Shown piece by piece: positions 26,663-37,060 of a DNA stretch of 64,000 nt. The stretch spans positions 4,030,001 through 4,094,000 of the forward strand of contig NZ_CP134146.1 of NCBI RefSeq assembly GCF_031583575.1, in the 5' to 3' direction. Origin of the DNA: Thalassotalea nanhaiensis. GTDB lineage: Bacteria; Pseudomonadota; Gammaproteobacteria; Enterobacterales; Alteromonadaceae. Within the stretch, counting starts at the first letter, position 1, and every line of letters starts with the position of its first letter. A program made the translations under genes and the position numbers. The notes under the pieces were generated by a model. The model ran no database searches and was not told where the DNA came from. It saw only the letters and a program-made list of their open reading frames with translations.

Positions 26663-28780
26663 GTGTACCTTTTTGAACCGCTGAAAAAACAAGCTGAAAC
26701 CTATTTACCGGCAGAGCAAATTGAATTGCTGAAGCAGGCTTATGTCGTTGCCTTTGATGCCCACGATGGCCAAATGCGCTCAAGTGGCGATCCTTATATA
26801 ACCCATCCAGTTGCTGTTGCCCGCAATCTTGCTGATATGCACCTTGACCATGAAACGTTAATGGCGGCTTTATTACATGATGTTATTGAGGATACCGAAG
26901 TAACCGGCGATGAATTGGCTGAATTATTTGGCAATACCGTTGCTGAATTAGTCGAAGGTGTGAGTAAGCTTGATAAAGTAAGCTTTAGTGACAAACAAGA
27001 AATGCAGGCGGAAAATTTCCGCAAAATGATCATGGCGATGGTGCAAGATATACGGGTCATATTGATCAAACTTGCTGACCGTACCCATAATATGCGTACT
27101 TTAGGTGCTTTACGTCCCGAAAAACGTCGCCGAATAGCCAAAGAAACACTCGAAATATATGCACCAATAGCCAACCGCTTAGGTATTCATGGCATTAAAA
27201 GCGAACTTGAAGTGCTCGGCTTCGAAGGTTTATATCCAATGCGTGCCCGTGCTTTAAAAGAAGCCGTAAATCAAGCTCGTGGTAACCGCAAAGAAATCAT
27301 CGATAACATTCGTGAAGAAATTCAAACTCGCCTAGAAGAGTCTGGTATTCAGGCTGAAGTTATTGGTCGTCAAAAACACTTGTATTCCATTTACCGTAAA
27401 ATGCTGAACAAAGAACTAATGTTCAATGAAGTAATGGACATTTATGCATTTAGAATTATTGTCGATAACGAATTTGATACCTGTTATCGCGCTTTAGGTG
27501 CCGTACATAACTTATTTAAACCTATTGAAACCCGCTTTAAAGATTACATTGCCATACCAAAAACCAATGGTTATCAATCGTTGCATACTTCATTAATTGG
27601 CCCACATGGTATTCCTGTAGAAATCCAGATAAGAACCTGGGAAATGGATCAAATGGCTGACAAAGGTGTCGCCGCGCATTGGGTTTATAAACAAAAAGGT
27701 GATGATGTTACAGGTACAGCAGCACAAGTACGTGCCCGAAAATGGATGCAGAGTTTAATGGAACTGCAACAAAGTGCGGGTAGTTCATTTGAATTTATTG
27801 AAAACGTTAAAACCGATCTTTTCCCTGAAGAGATTTATGTGTTTACTCCTGATGGTAAAATCATTGAATTGCCTATGGGCGCTACTGCTGTAGATTTCGC
27901 CTATGCCGTACATACTGACGTTGGTAATAGTTGTGTAGGTGCAAAAGTTGAGCGCAAACCTTATCCACTTAGAAAACCTTTATTGTCAGGTCAAACCATT
28001 GAAGTCATTACTTCAACCGGCGCTCGTCCAAATGCGACCTGGTTAAACTTTGTTGTAACGGCAAAAGCTAGATTACAAATACGTAATTATCTACGCTCAA
28101 TGGAACAAAACGAATCGCTCAATTTAGGTAATCGCTTATTGAACCATGCCTTAGGCCAAACTAAACTGGAAGACATCGATTCAGATCGAATTCAGCAGGT
28201 CGTTGTTGAAGCTGGCTATGAAACCTTAGATGAGTTAATGGTTAATATTGGTTTAGGTAATGCCCTGAGTATTGGTATTGCGCGTCGTTTAACAGGCGAA
28301 TTTACCAGTGATAGCGAAGAACCAAATTACGGCAAGGCAAAAATGCCAATTAAAGGCTCTGAAGGCATGTTGGTTACTTATGGTAAGTGCTGTCATCCGA
28401 TTCCAGGTGACGATATTGTCGCTTACATCAGTTCCGGCAAAGGCCTAATGGTGCACCAACACGGTTGTCGTAACATTAGTGGTCGAGAAAAAGAATTAGG
28501 TAAATTCTTCCCGGTGAAATGGGATAAAGACATCGATAAAGAATTTATCGCGGCGTTAAGAGTTGAAATAATTAACCATCAAGGTGCATTATCTAAATTA
28601 ACCTCAGTGATCACTAAAAATGAATCAAATATTAGAACCTTATCGACTGAAGAGAAAGATTCAAATTTATACCTAATAAGTTTAGAAGTTACCTGTCGAG
28701 ATCGTATACATATTGCCAATATTATCCGTCAAATAAAAATTATGCCTGATGTGCAACGTGTGATCAGACCAAGAAAATAA
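26663..28780 (+). CDS. spoT: Bifunctional (p)ppGpp synthetase/hydrolase
   Basis: This 705-residue SpoT controls the alarmone (p)ppGpp. The HD hydrolase domain has ITHPVAVARNLA and LLHDVIEDT (about residues 45-80). The synthetase domain includes IAIPKTNGYQSLHTSLIGP (about 295-313). The TGS domain begins near EIYVFTPDGKIIELP (about 390), a helical/CC region contains KCCHPIPGDD, and the C-terminal ACT domain starts about 630 (RVEIINHQGALSKLT). It matches E. coli SpoT along its length. It uses GTG with GGAG 6 bp before it. Whether synthetase activity is retained cannot be judged by eye. Confidence 0.97.
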   Translation: MYLFEPLKKQAETYLPAEQIELLKQAYVVAFDAHDGQMRSSGDPYITHPVAVARNLADMHLDHETLMAALLHDVIEDTEVTGDELAELFGNTVAELVEGVSKLDKVSFSDKQEMQAENFRKMIMAMVQDIRVILIKLADRTHNMRTLGALRPEKRRRIAKETLEIYAPIANRLGIHGIKSELEVLGFEGLYPMRARALKEAVNQARGNRKEIIDNIREEIQTRLEESGIQAEVIGRQKHLYSIYRKMLNKELMFNEVMDIYAFRIIVDNEFDTCYRALGAVHNLFKPIETRFKDYIAIPKTNGYQSLHTSLIGPHGIPVEIQIRTWEMDQMADKGVAAHWVYKQKGDDVTGTAAQVRARKWMQSLMELQQSAGSSFEFIENVKTDLFPEEIYVFTPDGKIIELPMGATAVDFAYAVHTDVGNSCVGAKVERKPYPLRKPLLSGQTIEVITSTGARPNATWLNFVVTAKARLQIRNYLRSMEQNESLNLGNRLLNHALGQTKLEDIDSDRIQQVVVEAGYETLDELMVNIGLGNALSIGIARRLTGEFTSDSEEPNYGKAKMPIKGSEGMLVTYGKCCHPIPGDDIVAYISSGKGLMVHQHGCRNISGREKELGKFFPVKWDKDIDKEFIAALRVEIINHQGALSKLTSVITKNESNIRTLSTEEKDSNLYLISLEVTCRDRIHIANIIRQIKIMPDVQRVIRPRK

Positions 28781-28792
28781 AAAGAGACAATT

Positions 28793-29182
28793 ATGAAAAC
28801 AATTATTTCTACAGAAGATGCGCCAAGCGCAATCGGTACATACAGCCAAGCAGTAAAAGTTGGCAATACAGTATATTTATCAGGTCAAATACCATTAGAC
28901 CCTAAAACTATGGAAGTTGTTAGCCAAGATTTTGCCGAGCAAGCAGATCAGGTATTCAAGAATTTATCTGCCGTTTGTGAAGCCTCTGGTGGCGATATCA
29001 ATAATATGGTGAAAGTAAATATTTTCATGACTGATCTTTCTAACTTTGCCACCGTCAATGAAATCATGAGCAAATATTTCTCACAACCTTATCCTGCTCG
29101 AGCAGCAATTGGTGTTAGCCAGTTACCTAAAGGCGTTGATATTGAAATTGATGGCATAGTTGAACTTCCAAATACAAATTAA
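28793..29182 (+). CDS. ridA: RidA family reactive enamine/imine deaminase
   Basis: A 129-residue RidA/YjgF protein that hydrolyses reactive 2-aminoacrylate-type enamines formed by PLP enzymes. [37 protein letters not shown] and [15 protein letters not shown], with the key Arg near residue 105, are diagnostic; IEIDGIVEL closes the chain. It is inserted between spoT and trmH with 12 and 14 bp spacers, so it is cotranscribed with the stringent response gene. Confidence 0.95.
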   Translation: MKTIISTEDAPSAIGTYSQAVKVGNTVYLSGQIPLDPKTMEVVSQDFAEQADQVFKNLSAVCEASGGDINNMVKVNIFMTDLSNFATVNEIMSKYFSQPYPARAAIGVSQLPKGVDIEIDGIVELPNTN

Positions 29183-29196
29183 TCTATAGGACAATT

Positions 29197-29907
29197 ATGA
29201 CTCCTGAAAGACACCAACGCATTCTTGAAATGTTAAATAAACGCCAAGTAGACTTAACAGTATGCATGGAAGGTGTACATAAACCGCATAACCTAGCCGC
29301 CGTAGTTAGAACTTGTGACGCCATTGGTGTGAATGATGTACACGCCATATGGAAAAATGAAGTAATGCGTGTTGGTGGCGGCACTTCTGTTGGTTCACAA
29401 AACTGGGTGAATGTTCACAGTCATGAATCAACAAAAGAAGCAATAACCCGCTTAAAAGAACAAGGCATGCAAGTACTGGTAACCAACTTATCAGATACTG
29501 CAGTAGATTTTAGAGAAATTGATTACACCAAACCAACGGCTATTATTCTTGGCCAAGAAAAATTTGGCGCATCTGATGAAGCACTGGCTTTAGCCGATCA
29601 AGATATTGTTATTCCTATGGTTGGTATGGTGCAATCGTTGAATGTATCGGTTGCTTGTGCCGTAACTCTGTACGAAGCACAACGTCAACGTCAAGCCGCT
29701 GGTATGTACGACTCGCCTTCAGACTTAACTCAAGAGCAACGTAATAGAGTTCTGTTTGAAGGTGGTCACCCTATTTTTGCCGAAGCTTGTAAACGCAAGG
29801 GCTTACCTTATCCTGAGATTGACGATGATGGCCAAATTGTTGCTGCTGATGATTGGTGGGTTAAAATGCAAATGACCAAAGATGCCTGGCAGGATCTCGA
29901 TCAGTAA
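29197..29907 (+). CDS. trmH: tRNA (guanosine-18-2'-O)-methyltransferase
   Basis: A 236-residue SPOUT-class enzyme that methylates the 2'-O of G18 in tRNA D-loops. The catalytic motif-1 region is KPHNLAAVVRTCDAIGV (about residues 28-44). The trefoil-knot motifs AIILGQEKFGASDEAL and IPMVGMVQSLNVSVACAV are complete. Its stop codon shares one base with the recG start (TAATG), implying coupled translation. Confidence 0.96.
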   Translation: MTPERHQRILEMLNKRQVDLTVCMEGVHKPHNLAAVVRTCDAIGVNDVHAIWKNEVMRVGGGTSVGSQNWVNVHSHESTKEAITRLKEQGMQVLVTNLSDTAVDFREIDYTKPTAIILGQEKFGASDEALALADQDIVIPMVGMVQSLNVSVACAVTLYEAQRQRQAAGMYDSPSDLTQEQRNRVLFEGGHPIFAEACKRKGLPYPEIDDDGQIVAADDWWVKMQMTKDAWQDLDQ

Positions 29908-32009
29908 TGAGCACGGCGTTACGCGAAGGACTGCATAACCTAGCAAGCACTCCGGTAACTGTACTAAAAGGTGTAGGTCCGAGTATTGCCACCAAACTAG
30001 AAAAGCTTGGTCTGTATACCCTACAAGATGTGCTTTTTCACTTACCACTTAGATATGAAGACAGGACCCGGGTTTATCGTATTCGCGATTTGATGCCCGG
30101 CTTGCACACCAGTGTAATTGGCGAAGTAGTAGACAGTCAGGTGTCTATGGGCCGCAGACGAATGTTATTGGTTAAGATCAATGATGGCAGCGGCGAACTC
30201 ACCTTACGTTTTTTTCATTTCTCGGCCGCACAAAAAAACAACCTCAGCAAAGGTACGCAAGTTCGCTGTTTTGGTGAAATTCAACGTGGTGGTCGCGGTT
30301 TTGAAATCATTCACCCTGAATATAAACCCGTCGATAGTACCGCTAACATTGTGCAAGTGGAAGAAACATTAACCCCGGTATATCCAACCACTGATGGCTT
30401 AAGGCAAATTAGCTTACGTAATATATGCGACCAGGCATTATTGCGCCTACAGCGGGGAAATATTGAAGAGTTGTTACCAGATAACTTTTTTGCAGAGCCT
30501 ATCAGCCTGAGTCAAGCGATCAAACTTATTCACCGTCCACCGCCTGATGTTTCTATTACTTTGATTGAAGAAGGCAGACATCCGGCACAATTGCGACTGA
30601 TTAAAGAAGAGCTGTTAGCACATAATTTAAGTATGCTAAAGCTGCGTCAATCCAGTGATAAACACCCGTCTATTCCACTTACTATAGATAAAGAGTTGGA
30701 GCAAAAGTTTCTGCAAAGCTTGCCATTTTCACCAACGAATGCACAGCAGCGAGTAGTGAAAGAATTAAGGGAAGATCTTGCTAAAGAACTGCCCATGATG
30801 CGTCTGGTACAAGGCGATGTTGGCTCAGGTAAAACCCTAGTTGCAGGCTTGGCAGCACTAACCGCAATTGGCCAAGGCTATCAAGTAGCCTTAATGGCGC
30901 CTACGGAAATTTTAGCCGAACAACACGCCATTAATTTTGCCAATTGGTTTTCTCCACTAGGTATTCAAGTGGGTTGGCTGGCAAGTAAAAGCAAGGCGAA
31001 AATAAAACAACATGCCCTTGCAGCAATTAGCGACGGCAGCATGCAAATGGTTATAGGGACGCATGCACTTTTTCAAGAGCAGGTAGTATTCAACAATATG
31101 ACTTTGTTGATCATTGATGAACAGCATAAATTTGGCGTACATCAACGCTTATCATTGCGTGAAAAAGGCAAAATTGGTGATTGTTACCCACACCAACTAA
31201 TTATGACTGCAACCCCGATCCCAAGAACACTGGCAATGACTGCCTATGCCGATTTAGACACCTCTGTAATTGATGAGCTACCTCCGGGCAGAACTCCAAT
31301 TAAAACCGTTGCAGTTGCCGACATTCGCCGTGACGATGTTATAGAGAGAGTAAAACATAATTGTTTAAATGAGCAACGCCAAGCGTATTGGGTATGTACC
31401 CTAATTGAAGAGTCAGAAGTGCTCGAATGCCAAGCAGCAGAAGACACCGCAGCATATTTGCAGCAACAATTAGGTGAACTGAAAGTAGGCCTGGTTCATG
31501 GCAGAATGAAAGCCGATGAAAAGCAAGCAGTGATGGACGAGTTCAAAGCCGGCAATATTGATCTGTTGGTTGCAACAACCGTAATTGAAGTTGGCGTCGA
31601 CGTTCCTAATGCCAGTTTGATGATAATAGAGAATCCTGAGCGCTTAGGCCTGGCGCAATTACACCAGTTACGCGGCCGGGTTGGTCGTGGCTCAGTAGCT
31701 TCACATTGCGTGTTAATGTATAAAAGTCCGTTATCTAAAACAGCAACCAAACGGCTTGGCGTGTTACGAGAGTCTAATGATGGCTTTTTAATTGCCGAAC
31801 GTGATCTTGAAATACGAGGGCCAGGAGAATTGCTCGGCACTAAGCAAACTGGCTTAGCTGATTTAAAAATTGCCGACTTGGTTCGAGATGGTGAACTTAT
31901 CCCTGAAGTTCAACAACAAGCTTATTTGCTCTGGCGCCAATTTCCTGAAAAAGCGGAAGCTCTGATAAAGCGCTGGCTAGCCAATAAAGAAAAGTATTCA
32001 AACGCCTAA
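29907..32009 (+). CDS. recG: ATP-dependent DNA helicase RecG
   Basis: A 700-residue branch-migrating helicase that reverses stalled replication forks and processes Holliday junctions. The N-terminal wedge/OB domain spans about 1-200 (VLKGVGPSIATKLEKLGL at the start). Helicase motifs are LVQGDVGSGKTLVA (Walker A, about 303-316), LLIIDEQHKFGVHQR (DEQH box) and TATPIPRTLAMT. Motif VI is in QLRGRVGRG, and the C-terminal GPGELLGTKQTGL motif is that of RecG. Length matches E. coli RecG (693 aa). Last gene of the gmk-rpoZ-spoT operon region. Confidence 0.97.
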   Translation: MSTALREGLHNLASTPVTVLKGVGPSIATKLEKLGLYTLQDVLFHLPLRYEDRTRVYRIRDLMPGLHTSVIGEVVDSQVSMGRRRMLLVKINDGSGELTLRFFHFSAAQKNNLSKGTQVRCFGEIQRGGRGFEIIHPEYKPVDSTANIVQVEETLTPVYPTTDGLRQISLRNICDQALLRLQRGNIEELLPDNFFAEPISLSQAIKLIHRPPPDVSITLIEEGRHPAQLRLIKEELLAHNLSMLKLRQSSDKHPSIPLTIDKELEQKFLQSLPFSPTNAQQRVVKELREDLAKELPMMRLVQGDVGSGKTLVAGLAALTAIGQGYQVALMAPTEILAEQHAINFANWFSPLGIQVGWLASKSKAKIKQHALAAISDGSMQMVIGTHALFQEQVVFNNMTLLIIDEQHKFGVHQRLSLREKGKIGDCYPHQLIMTATPIPRTLAMTAYADLDTSVIDELPPGRTPIKTVAVADIRRDDVIERVKHNCLNEQRQAYWVCTLIEESEVLECQAAEDTAAYLQQQLGELKVGLVHGRMKADEKQAVMDEFKAGNIDLLVATTVIEVGVDVPNASLMIIENPERLGLAQLHQLRGRVGRGSVASHCVLMYKSPLSKTATKRLGVLRESNDGFLIAERDLEIRGPGELLGTKQTGLADLKIADLVRDGELIPEVQQQAYLLWRQFPEKAEALIKRWLANKEKYSNA

Positions 32010-32147
32010 TATAATTAGATCAGAATCAAGTTTATTTATTAAACTTTACTCTCCCCCCAGATTTTGCATATTTAATTTAGACCTGACCCTAATTATTCAG
32101 TAAACTAAGGCTATTAATTGTGATTCACTTCCAACGAGCAAAAATCA

Positions 32148-32903
32148 ATGAGCACTGAAGAAAAAGATACTACTCACTTTGGTTATAAAACCGTAAAAAC
32201 TGATGATAAAGAAACTATGGTTGCCAGTGTTTTTCACTCAGTTGCTAAGCAATACGATGTTATGAATGATCTTATGTCATTTGGCGTACATCGTTTATGG
32301 AAAAGATTTACCATTGATGCAAGCGGGGTTCGTCCTGGCAATAGCATTTTAGATTTAGCCGGTGGTACAGGTGACTTAACCGCTAAATTTTCAAAACTTA
32401 CTGGCCCGCAAGGCAAAGTAATTTTAGCCGATATTAACTCTTCAATGCTGAATGTTGGTCGTGATAAATTGCGCGATTTGGGCATAGTGGGCAATGTTGA
32501 TTACGTACAAGCCAATGCTGAAGCGCTACCTTTTGACGATAACAGTTTTGATATTGTCACTATTGCTTTTGGTCTTCGTAATGTAACCGATAAAGATAAA
32601 GCGCTTCGTTCAATTTATCGTGTGTTAAAACCGGGTGGTCGCTTACTGGTGTTAGAATTCTCTAAACCTGAACATGATTTACTCAATAAAGCCTACGACT
32701 TTTATTCATTTAACATTCTACCTAAAATGGGTGAGTTAGTTGCAAAAGATGGTGAGAGCTACCAATACTTAGCCGAATCAATTCGTATGCATCCTGATCA
32801 AGAAACATTAAAGTCGATGATGGAAGAAGCCGGGTTTGAACAAACAACGTACCACAATTTAACCGGTGGTATTGTCGCCTTACATAAAGGTTATAAGTTT
32901 TAG
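32148..32903 (+). CDS. ubiE: Ubiquinone/menaquinone C-methyltransferase
   Basis: A 251-residue SAM-dependent enzyme that adds the C-methyl group in ubiquinone and menaquinone synthesis. [20 protein letters not shown] is followed by [18 protein letters not shown]. The SAM loop is [15 protein letters not shown] (about 67-81), and [15 protein letters not shown] and [11 protein letters not shown] are the UbiE signatures. It heads the ubiE-ubiJ-ubiB operon, with 5 bp to the next gene. Confidence 0.97.
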   Translation: MSTEEKDTTHFGYKTVKTDDKETMVASVFHSVAKQYDVMNDLMSFGVHRLWKRFTIDASGVRPGNSILDLAGGTGDLTAKFSKLTGPQGKVILADINSSMLNVGRDKLRDLGIVGNVDYVQANAEALPFDDNSFDIVTIAFGLRNVTDKDKALRSIYRVLKPGGRLLVLEFSKPEHDLLNKAYDFYSFNILPKMGELVAKDGESYQYLAESIRMHPDQETLKSMMEEAGFEQTTYHNLTGGIVALHKGYKF

Positions 32904-32908
32904 TCACA

Positions 32909-33529
32909 ATGGATATTGAGCAATTGCTACCCAAGCAACTATTTACCGCTTTGTTAGAGATGATCATTAACAAAGCGCTTAGCTTAGATCCAAAGATTAA
33001 TAACGCCTTAGCCAAGGTGAATAATAAAAGCCTAACCTTATTATTGTCTGAACTTGGCTTTCCAATAACCATTCAAGTTCATCAGCATGAAGTAACCGTT
33101 TTAGCCAGTAAGCTATCAACAGACTGTGTCATTCAAACCAGCATTAAAGCGTTACCCAAATTAGCTCAACCAGAACTGTTAACATCACTGATTAAAACCG
33201 GTGAACTAGACATTATTGGCGATCCTAAGCTGGCACAACAGTTTGCCAGCATTGGTGAACAATTGGATATTGACTGGGAACAGCAAATTGCCAGCAGAGT
33301 TGGCGATGTGCCAGCATTTAAATTAGGCCAACTAAATAAAACAGTATTGGATAAGTTACACTTCGCTAATCAACAAATTGGCCAAGATGCCAGTGAATAC
33401 TTATTACACGAACAACGAATATTGGTTTCTGAAACTGAACTTAAGCAGTTTAACCAACAAGTTGACGATGTAACGCAAGCCGTTGATAACTTAGTAGATA
33501 GATTGACAACATTGACTAATACTTTATAA
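32909..33529 (+). CDS. ubiJ: Ubiquinone biosynthesis accessory factor UbiJ (SCP2 domain)
   Basis: A 206-residue protein with an N-terminal SCP2 lipid-binding domain (about residues 10-115; SLTLLLSELGFPITIQVHQH) and a C-terminal coiled-coil region (about 160-206). UbiJ binds ubiquinone intermediates and holds the soluble Ubi complex together with UbiK. Sequence conservation is low in this family, so the call rests largely on its fixed place between ubiE and ubiB and on the SCP2-like N-terminus. Confidence 0.87.
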   Translation: MDIEQLLPKQLFTALLEMIINKALSLDPKINNALAKVNNKSLTLLLSELGFPITIQVHQHEVTVLASKLSTDCVIQTSIKALPKLAQPELLTSLIKTGELDIIGDPKLAQQFASIGEQLDIDWEQQIASRVGDVPAFKLGQLNKTVLDKLHFANQQIGQDASEYLLHEQRILVSETELKQFNQQVDDVTQAVDNLVDRLTTLTNTL

Positions 33530-33555
33530 CAGATTCATCATTTTAGGGAATTCGA

Positions 33556-35187
33556 GTGCGCAGTAAACGCCTTTATCAAATAGTAAAAACATTTCTAAAT
33601 TACGGTTTAGATGAATTGTTGCCTGCACATAAAAAACCGTTTATCGCTAAAGTAGCTCGGCATAGTTTATTTTGGTTACGTAATAAGCATAAAAATGAAC
33701 CCATTGAGCGACGTTTTCGCTTAGCGATTGAAACTCTCGGGCCAGTATTTATCAAATTTGGACAAATGCTTTCTACCCGACGCGACTTGCTATCAATTGA
33801 ATTAGCCAACGAATTGGCTTTATTACAAGACAAAGTTAATGCCTTTGACGGTGAGCAAGCGAAAGCAATTATAATTGACGCTATCGGTGAACAAGCTTTC
33901 CAAGAGCATTTTAGTGATTTCGACACCACGCCATTAGCTTCCGCCTCAATCGCGCAAGTTCATACTGCTACTTTTACTGACACACAGTCACAAGAGCAAC
34001 AAAACGTAGTCATCAAAGTTTTACGTCCTGGTATTGAAAAAATCATTCATGCCGATCTAAAGGTAATGCAAACGTTCGCACGTTTAGTCACCCGTTTTTA
34101 TAGTGAAGGTAAGCGACTTCGTCCTGTAGAAGTTGTCAATGAATATAAAAAAACCATTCTTGATGAGCTGGATTTATTACGCGAAACAGCGAATGCGATT
34201 CAACTTAAACGCAACTTTGTTAACGACAAAGTATTGTATGTTCCAGAAGTACACAGCGAATATTGTTTTAAAAACGTTATGGTTATGGAGCGTATTTATG
34301 GCATTGGCGTTGGTGAAATTGAACAGTTAAAAGCAAATAATGTTAATTTGCAGCTGCTCGCCGAGCGTGGCGTTGAAGTGTTTTTTACGCAAGTATTTCG
34401 TGATAGTTTTTTCCATGCAGATATGCATCCTGGCAATGTATTTGTGAACGCAACCAACCCAGATGACCCTACTTGGATAGCGATTGATTGCGGAATAGTC
34501 GGAACGCTAAACAAAGAAGATAAACGATATTTAGCAGAAAATTTTGTCGCCTTTTTTAACCGTGATTACCGTAAAGTTGCACAATTACACGTTGATTCGG
34601 GTTGGGTTCCTGTTAATACCAGTGTTGACGAATTTGAATTTGCCATACGTACCGTTTGTGAGCCTATTTTTGAAAAGCCTTTATCTGAAATTTCTTTTGG
34701 CCAAGTATTGGTTAACTTATTTAATACTGCTCGTCGCTTTAATATGGAAGTACAACCACAGTTGGTATTATTACAAAAAACGTTACTTTATATAGAGGGC
34801 TTAGGCCGACAACTATACCCACAGTTAGACTTATGGAAAACGGCAAAACCATTTCTAGAAGACTGGGTTAAAGAGCAAATGGCACCAAAAACACTGTTTA
34901 ATTCAGTGAAAAGCAGCTTTCCATTTTGGGCTGAAAAAATGCCTGAATTACCCAACTTAGTCTATGACTATTTAAAAGCCGGTAAAGAAAGCGCTATCGC
35001 TCAACAAACCTTGTTGGAAGAATTAAAACTGCAACAGCAAAGGCAACATAAACGCCTGCGTTCGGCAATATTGGCAAGCACTTTACTGCTTGTTGCTACA
35101 GTGCTTTTTATTGATCAACAACATCAATTTGCAGCACTGGTATTAGCCCCTAGCGCTATTTTTGCATTGCTAGCTTTTAAGAAATAG
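33556..35187 (+). CDS. ubiB: Ubiquinone biosynthesis ATPase/kinase-like protein UbiB
   Basis: A 543-residue ABC1/ADCK-type atypical kinase, membrane-bound, needed for ubiquinone synthesis; it probably extracts or presents quinone intermediates using ATP. Visible are the KxGQ motif ([15 protein letters not shown], about 71-85), the Ala-rich loop [12 protein letters not shown] (about 125-136), [22 protein letters not shown] (catalytic loop) and IDCGIVGTL. Two membrane helices end the protein. It starts with GTG. It converges with the gene at 35217, leaving 29 bp. Confidence 0.96.
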   Translation: MRSKRLYQIVKTFLNYGLDELLPAHKKPFIAKVARHSLFWLRNKHKNEPIERRFRLAIETLGPVFIKFGQMLSTRRDLLSIELANELALLQDKVNAFDGEQAKAIIIDAIGEQAFQEHFSDFDTTPLASASIAQVHTATFTDTQSQEQQNVVIKVLRPGIEKIIHADLKVMQTFARLVTRFYSEGKRLRPVEVVNEYKKTILDELDLLRETANAIQLKRNFVNDKVLYVPEVHSEYCFKNVMVMERIYGIGVGEIEQLKANNVNLQLLAERGVEVFFTQVFRDSFFHADMHPGNVFVNATNPDDPTWIAIDCGIVGTLNKEDKRYLAENFVAFFNRDYRKVAQLHVDSGWVPVNTSVDEFEFAIRTVCEPIFEKPLSEISFGQVLVNLFNTARRFNMEVQPQLVLLQKTLLYIEGLGRQLYPQLDLWKTAKPFLEDWVKEQMAPKTLFNSVKSSFPFWAEKMPELPNLVYDYLKAGKESAIAQQTLLEELKLQQQRQHKRLRSAILASTLLLVATVLFIDQQHQFAALVLAPSAIFALLAFKK

Positions 35188-35216
35188 CTAATCACTATCT
35201 CGACAATTGCTAATAG

Positions 35217-36188
35217 CTAGTCTGCTTGAAAATAACCTTCGACACGTAACGCTATACCAGGTGTTGTTTTGTAACTTTCGTCTTCTGGCCATTCAATAAA
35301 AGGCTCTACTTCAAAATAAAGCCAACGCCGATAAGCGTTAACTCGATAACGCCAACTCAATGTATAGTTATCAACAACAAAGCCCCTACCTGCATTGTTT
35401 TCACCGTTAATGGACACACCTAAAGCCGAGGCGCGAAAACGATCAAGTTGGTGAAGATAATAATAACCATTTCTCCAACGTGTGCCTTTAAAAGCTTCTG
35501 AAGTTTTAACACTGTAATTAGCGCGAAATTGTTTTCTATCAGCAAAGTTAAAATCATATTCAAAAAATAATCTACTGCCAAAACCGTCATCCAAATAATA
35601 AAAAATTGATGGCTGAAATTTAAACAAATGCCTCTCAGAATACTCTGCTTTTATTTTTGCTCGAACTTTTGCAAAAATATCTCCTCCTGATATACCGACT
35701 CTTGAATCGACAAAATCATCAATTGTGTCGAGGTTAATGAGGCGGATAGCAGCAGTAAAGGAGTCGTTATTATGGTCGCCAGTTAACGCTCTGCCAGAAT
35801 TATTTTGGTCATCCGTATTATCATCATCTTCTTCATCTGAAAGTATTATATCGACTTTATTTTCAAGATTAGGTAATTGCAGGCGTAGACGAAATTTTTG
35901 CGTAAACACCTGAAGGTCTCTGGCCCTGGGTTCGAAACCAAGGCGGATACGAGCTAAAGTTTTAGGTGAGGTTTCTTCCTCCTCGTCAATGGCAAAAAAG
36001 CTATCAAACCACTTTGCTGAGCCAAAAACTGAATCACTAATACTATTATGAAAACCAAATAACCAATCATCCTCAGGGTCGGGATGAATGATCATTTTTT
36101 CATCTATTGGTGGTAGAGGTTGCTCGTCTTCACTGGCTAAGCAATCTACACATATCAATAAACTCAATAGCAACACATATTTTAGCAA
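35217..36188 (-). CDS. Exported, outer-membrane-like protein of unknown function
   Basis: A 323-residue protein with a signal peptide (MLKYVLLLSLLICVDCLAS). After an acidic linker rich in Asp/Glu/Pro, there are alternating hydrophobic/aromatic stretches typical of beta strands (for example FKFQPSIFYYLDDGFGSRLF and RWRNGYYYLHQLDRFRA). The C-terminus is ALRVEGYFQAD. An acidic insertion SDEEDDDNTDDQNN lies at about 116-129. A small outer membrane beta-barrel is likely, but I do not recognise the family. It stands alone between ubiB and tatA on the opposite strand. Confidence 0.75.
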   Translation of the reverse strand: MLKYVLLLSLLICVDCLASEDEQPLPPIDEKMIIHPDPEDDWLFGFHNSISDSVFGSAKWFDSFFAIDEEEETSPKTLARIRLGFEPRARDLQVFTQKFRLRLQLPNLENKVDIILSDEEDDDNTDDQNNSGRALTGDHNNDSFTAAIRLINLDTIDDFVDSRVGISGGDIFAKVRAKIKAEYSERHLFKFQPSIFYYLDDGFGSRLFFEYDFNFADRKQFRANYSVKTSEAFKGTRWRNGYYYLHQLDRFRASALGVSINGENNAGRGFVVDNYTLSWRYRVNAYRRWLYFEVEPFIEWPEDESYKTTPGIALRVEGYFQAD

Positions 36189-36449
36189 TTAATTTTCCTT
36201 AACTAAGCTCTTATGTTGATTAATATCAATACCCATACTTGTAAAATATAAGTAAATAACCCCATACCGATTCATCAACATGGTATAAGTATAACAATCA
36301 CAATAAATAATATGAAAATCAATAACAATTGTATAATTTATAGTGAAAATAATTACTGAAAACAAGCATCAATCATAGTATCTTGCTATGATGTGAAGAA
36401 TACCAATATTATTGGTAATATATATTTTTAAGCATTTAAGGAATACATC

Positions 36450-36689
36450 ATGGGCGGCATTAGCATTTGGCAATTATTGATCATTTTTGCAATTATCATT
36501 TTATTATTTGGTACTAAAAAATTACGAAATATTGGTGGTGATCTAGGCTCTGCAGTTAAAGGTTTTAAAAAAGCGGTCAGCGATGAAAAAGAAGAAGCTA
36601 AAGAACCTGAAAAGTTAAGCGAAACATCACAAAAAAGTGAAGAAGCTCCTGTTACAAAAGCAGAAACTAAAGAAAAAGATCAGGCGTAA
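36450..36689 (+). CDS. tatA: Sec-independent translocase subunit TatA
   Basis: A 79-residue TatA. One N-terminal membrane helix ([20 protein letters not shown]) contains the FGxKKL hinge motif, and an amphipathic helix ([14 protein letters not shown]) and a Lys/Glu-rich tail follow. TatA oligomers form the pore or weaken the membrane for folded, twin-arginine proteins. It is the first of tatABC, with 2 bp before tatB. Confidence 0.96.
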   Translation: MGGISIWQLLIIFAIIILLFGTKKLRNIGGDLGSAVKGFKKAVSDEKEEAKEPEKLSETSQKSEEAPVTKAETKEKDQA

Positions 36690-36691
36690 AT

Positions 36692-37060
36692 ATGTTTGAT
36701 ATTGGTTTTTGGGAACTAACAGTAATTGCCGTTATGGGCTTAATTGTACTTGGGCCTGAACGTTTACCAACAGCAATACGCAGTATTAGAGGCTGGATTA
36801 AAAACATAAAACAGTTTAGCAGCAGTGTTCAAACTGAGCTCAAAGAAGAACTGCGTATTCACGAGTTACATGAAAATTTAAAAAAAGCAGAACAGCAAGG
36901 CTTAAAAGATTTAGCGCCTGAACTGCAAGAATCTGTAGATAGCTTAAAAGCAGCGGCACAAGAAGCTACAAGACCTTATGCTAAAGATTCAGACGATACA
37001 AAATTAAATGATCGTGCAACCACCCACAAACCAGAAAGTGATGTAAACAATGACAAATGA
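36692..37060 (+). CDS. tatB: Sec-independent translocase subunit TatB
   Basis: A 122-residue TatB, which with TatC forms the twin-arginine signal receptor. [20 protein letters not shown] is the N-terminal helix with the conserved Glu8, followed by [12 protein letters not shown] and a long amphipathic, coiled-coil-like region. It overlaps tatC by 11 bp. Confidence 0.96.
   Translation: MFDIGFWELTVIAVMGLIVLGPERLPTAIRSIRGWIKNIKQFSSSVQTELKEELRIHELHENLKKAEQQGLKDLAPELQESVDSLKAAAQEATRPYAKDSDDTKLNDRATTHKPESDVNNDK

Noticed and set aside
32028-32046. Terminator after recG
   Set aside because: AAGTTT/AAACTT is a weak 6 bp AT-rich stem without a T tract.
35927-35941. tRNA T-loop-like GGTTCGAAACC
   Set aside because: It lies inside a coding sequence (codes for GFEPR on the minus strand) and no cloverleaf can be formed around it.
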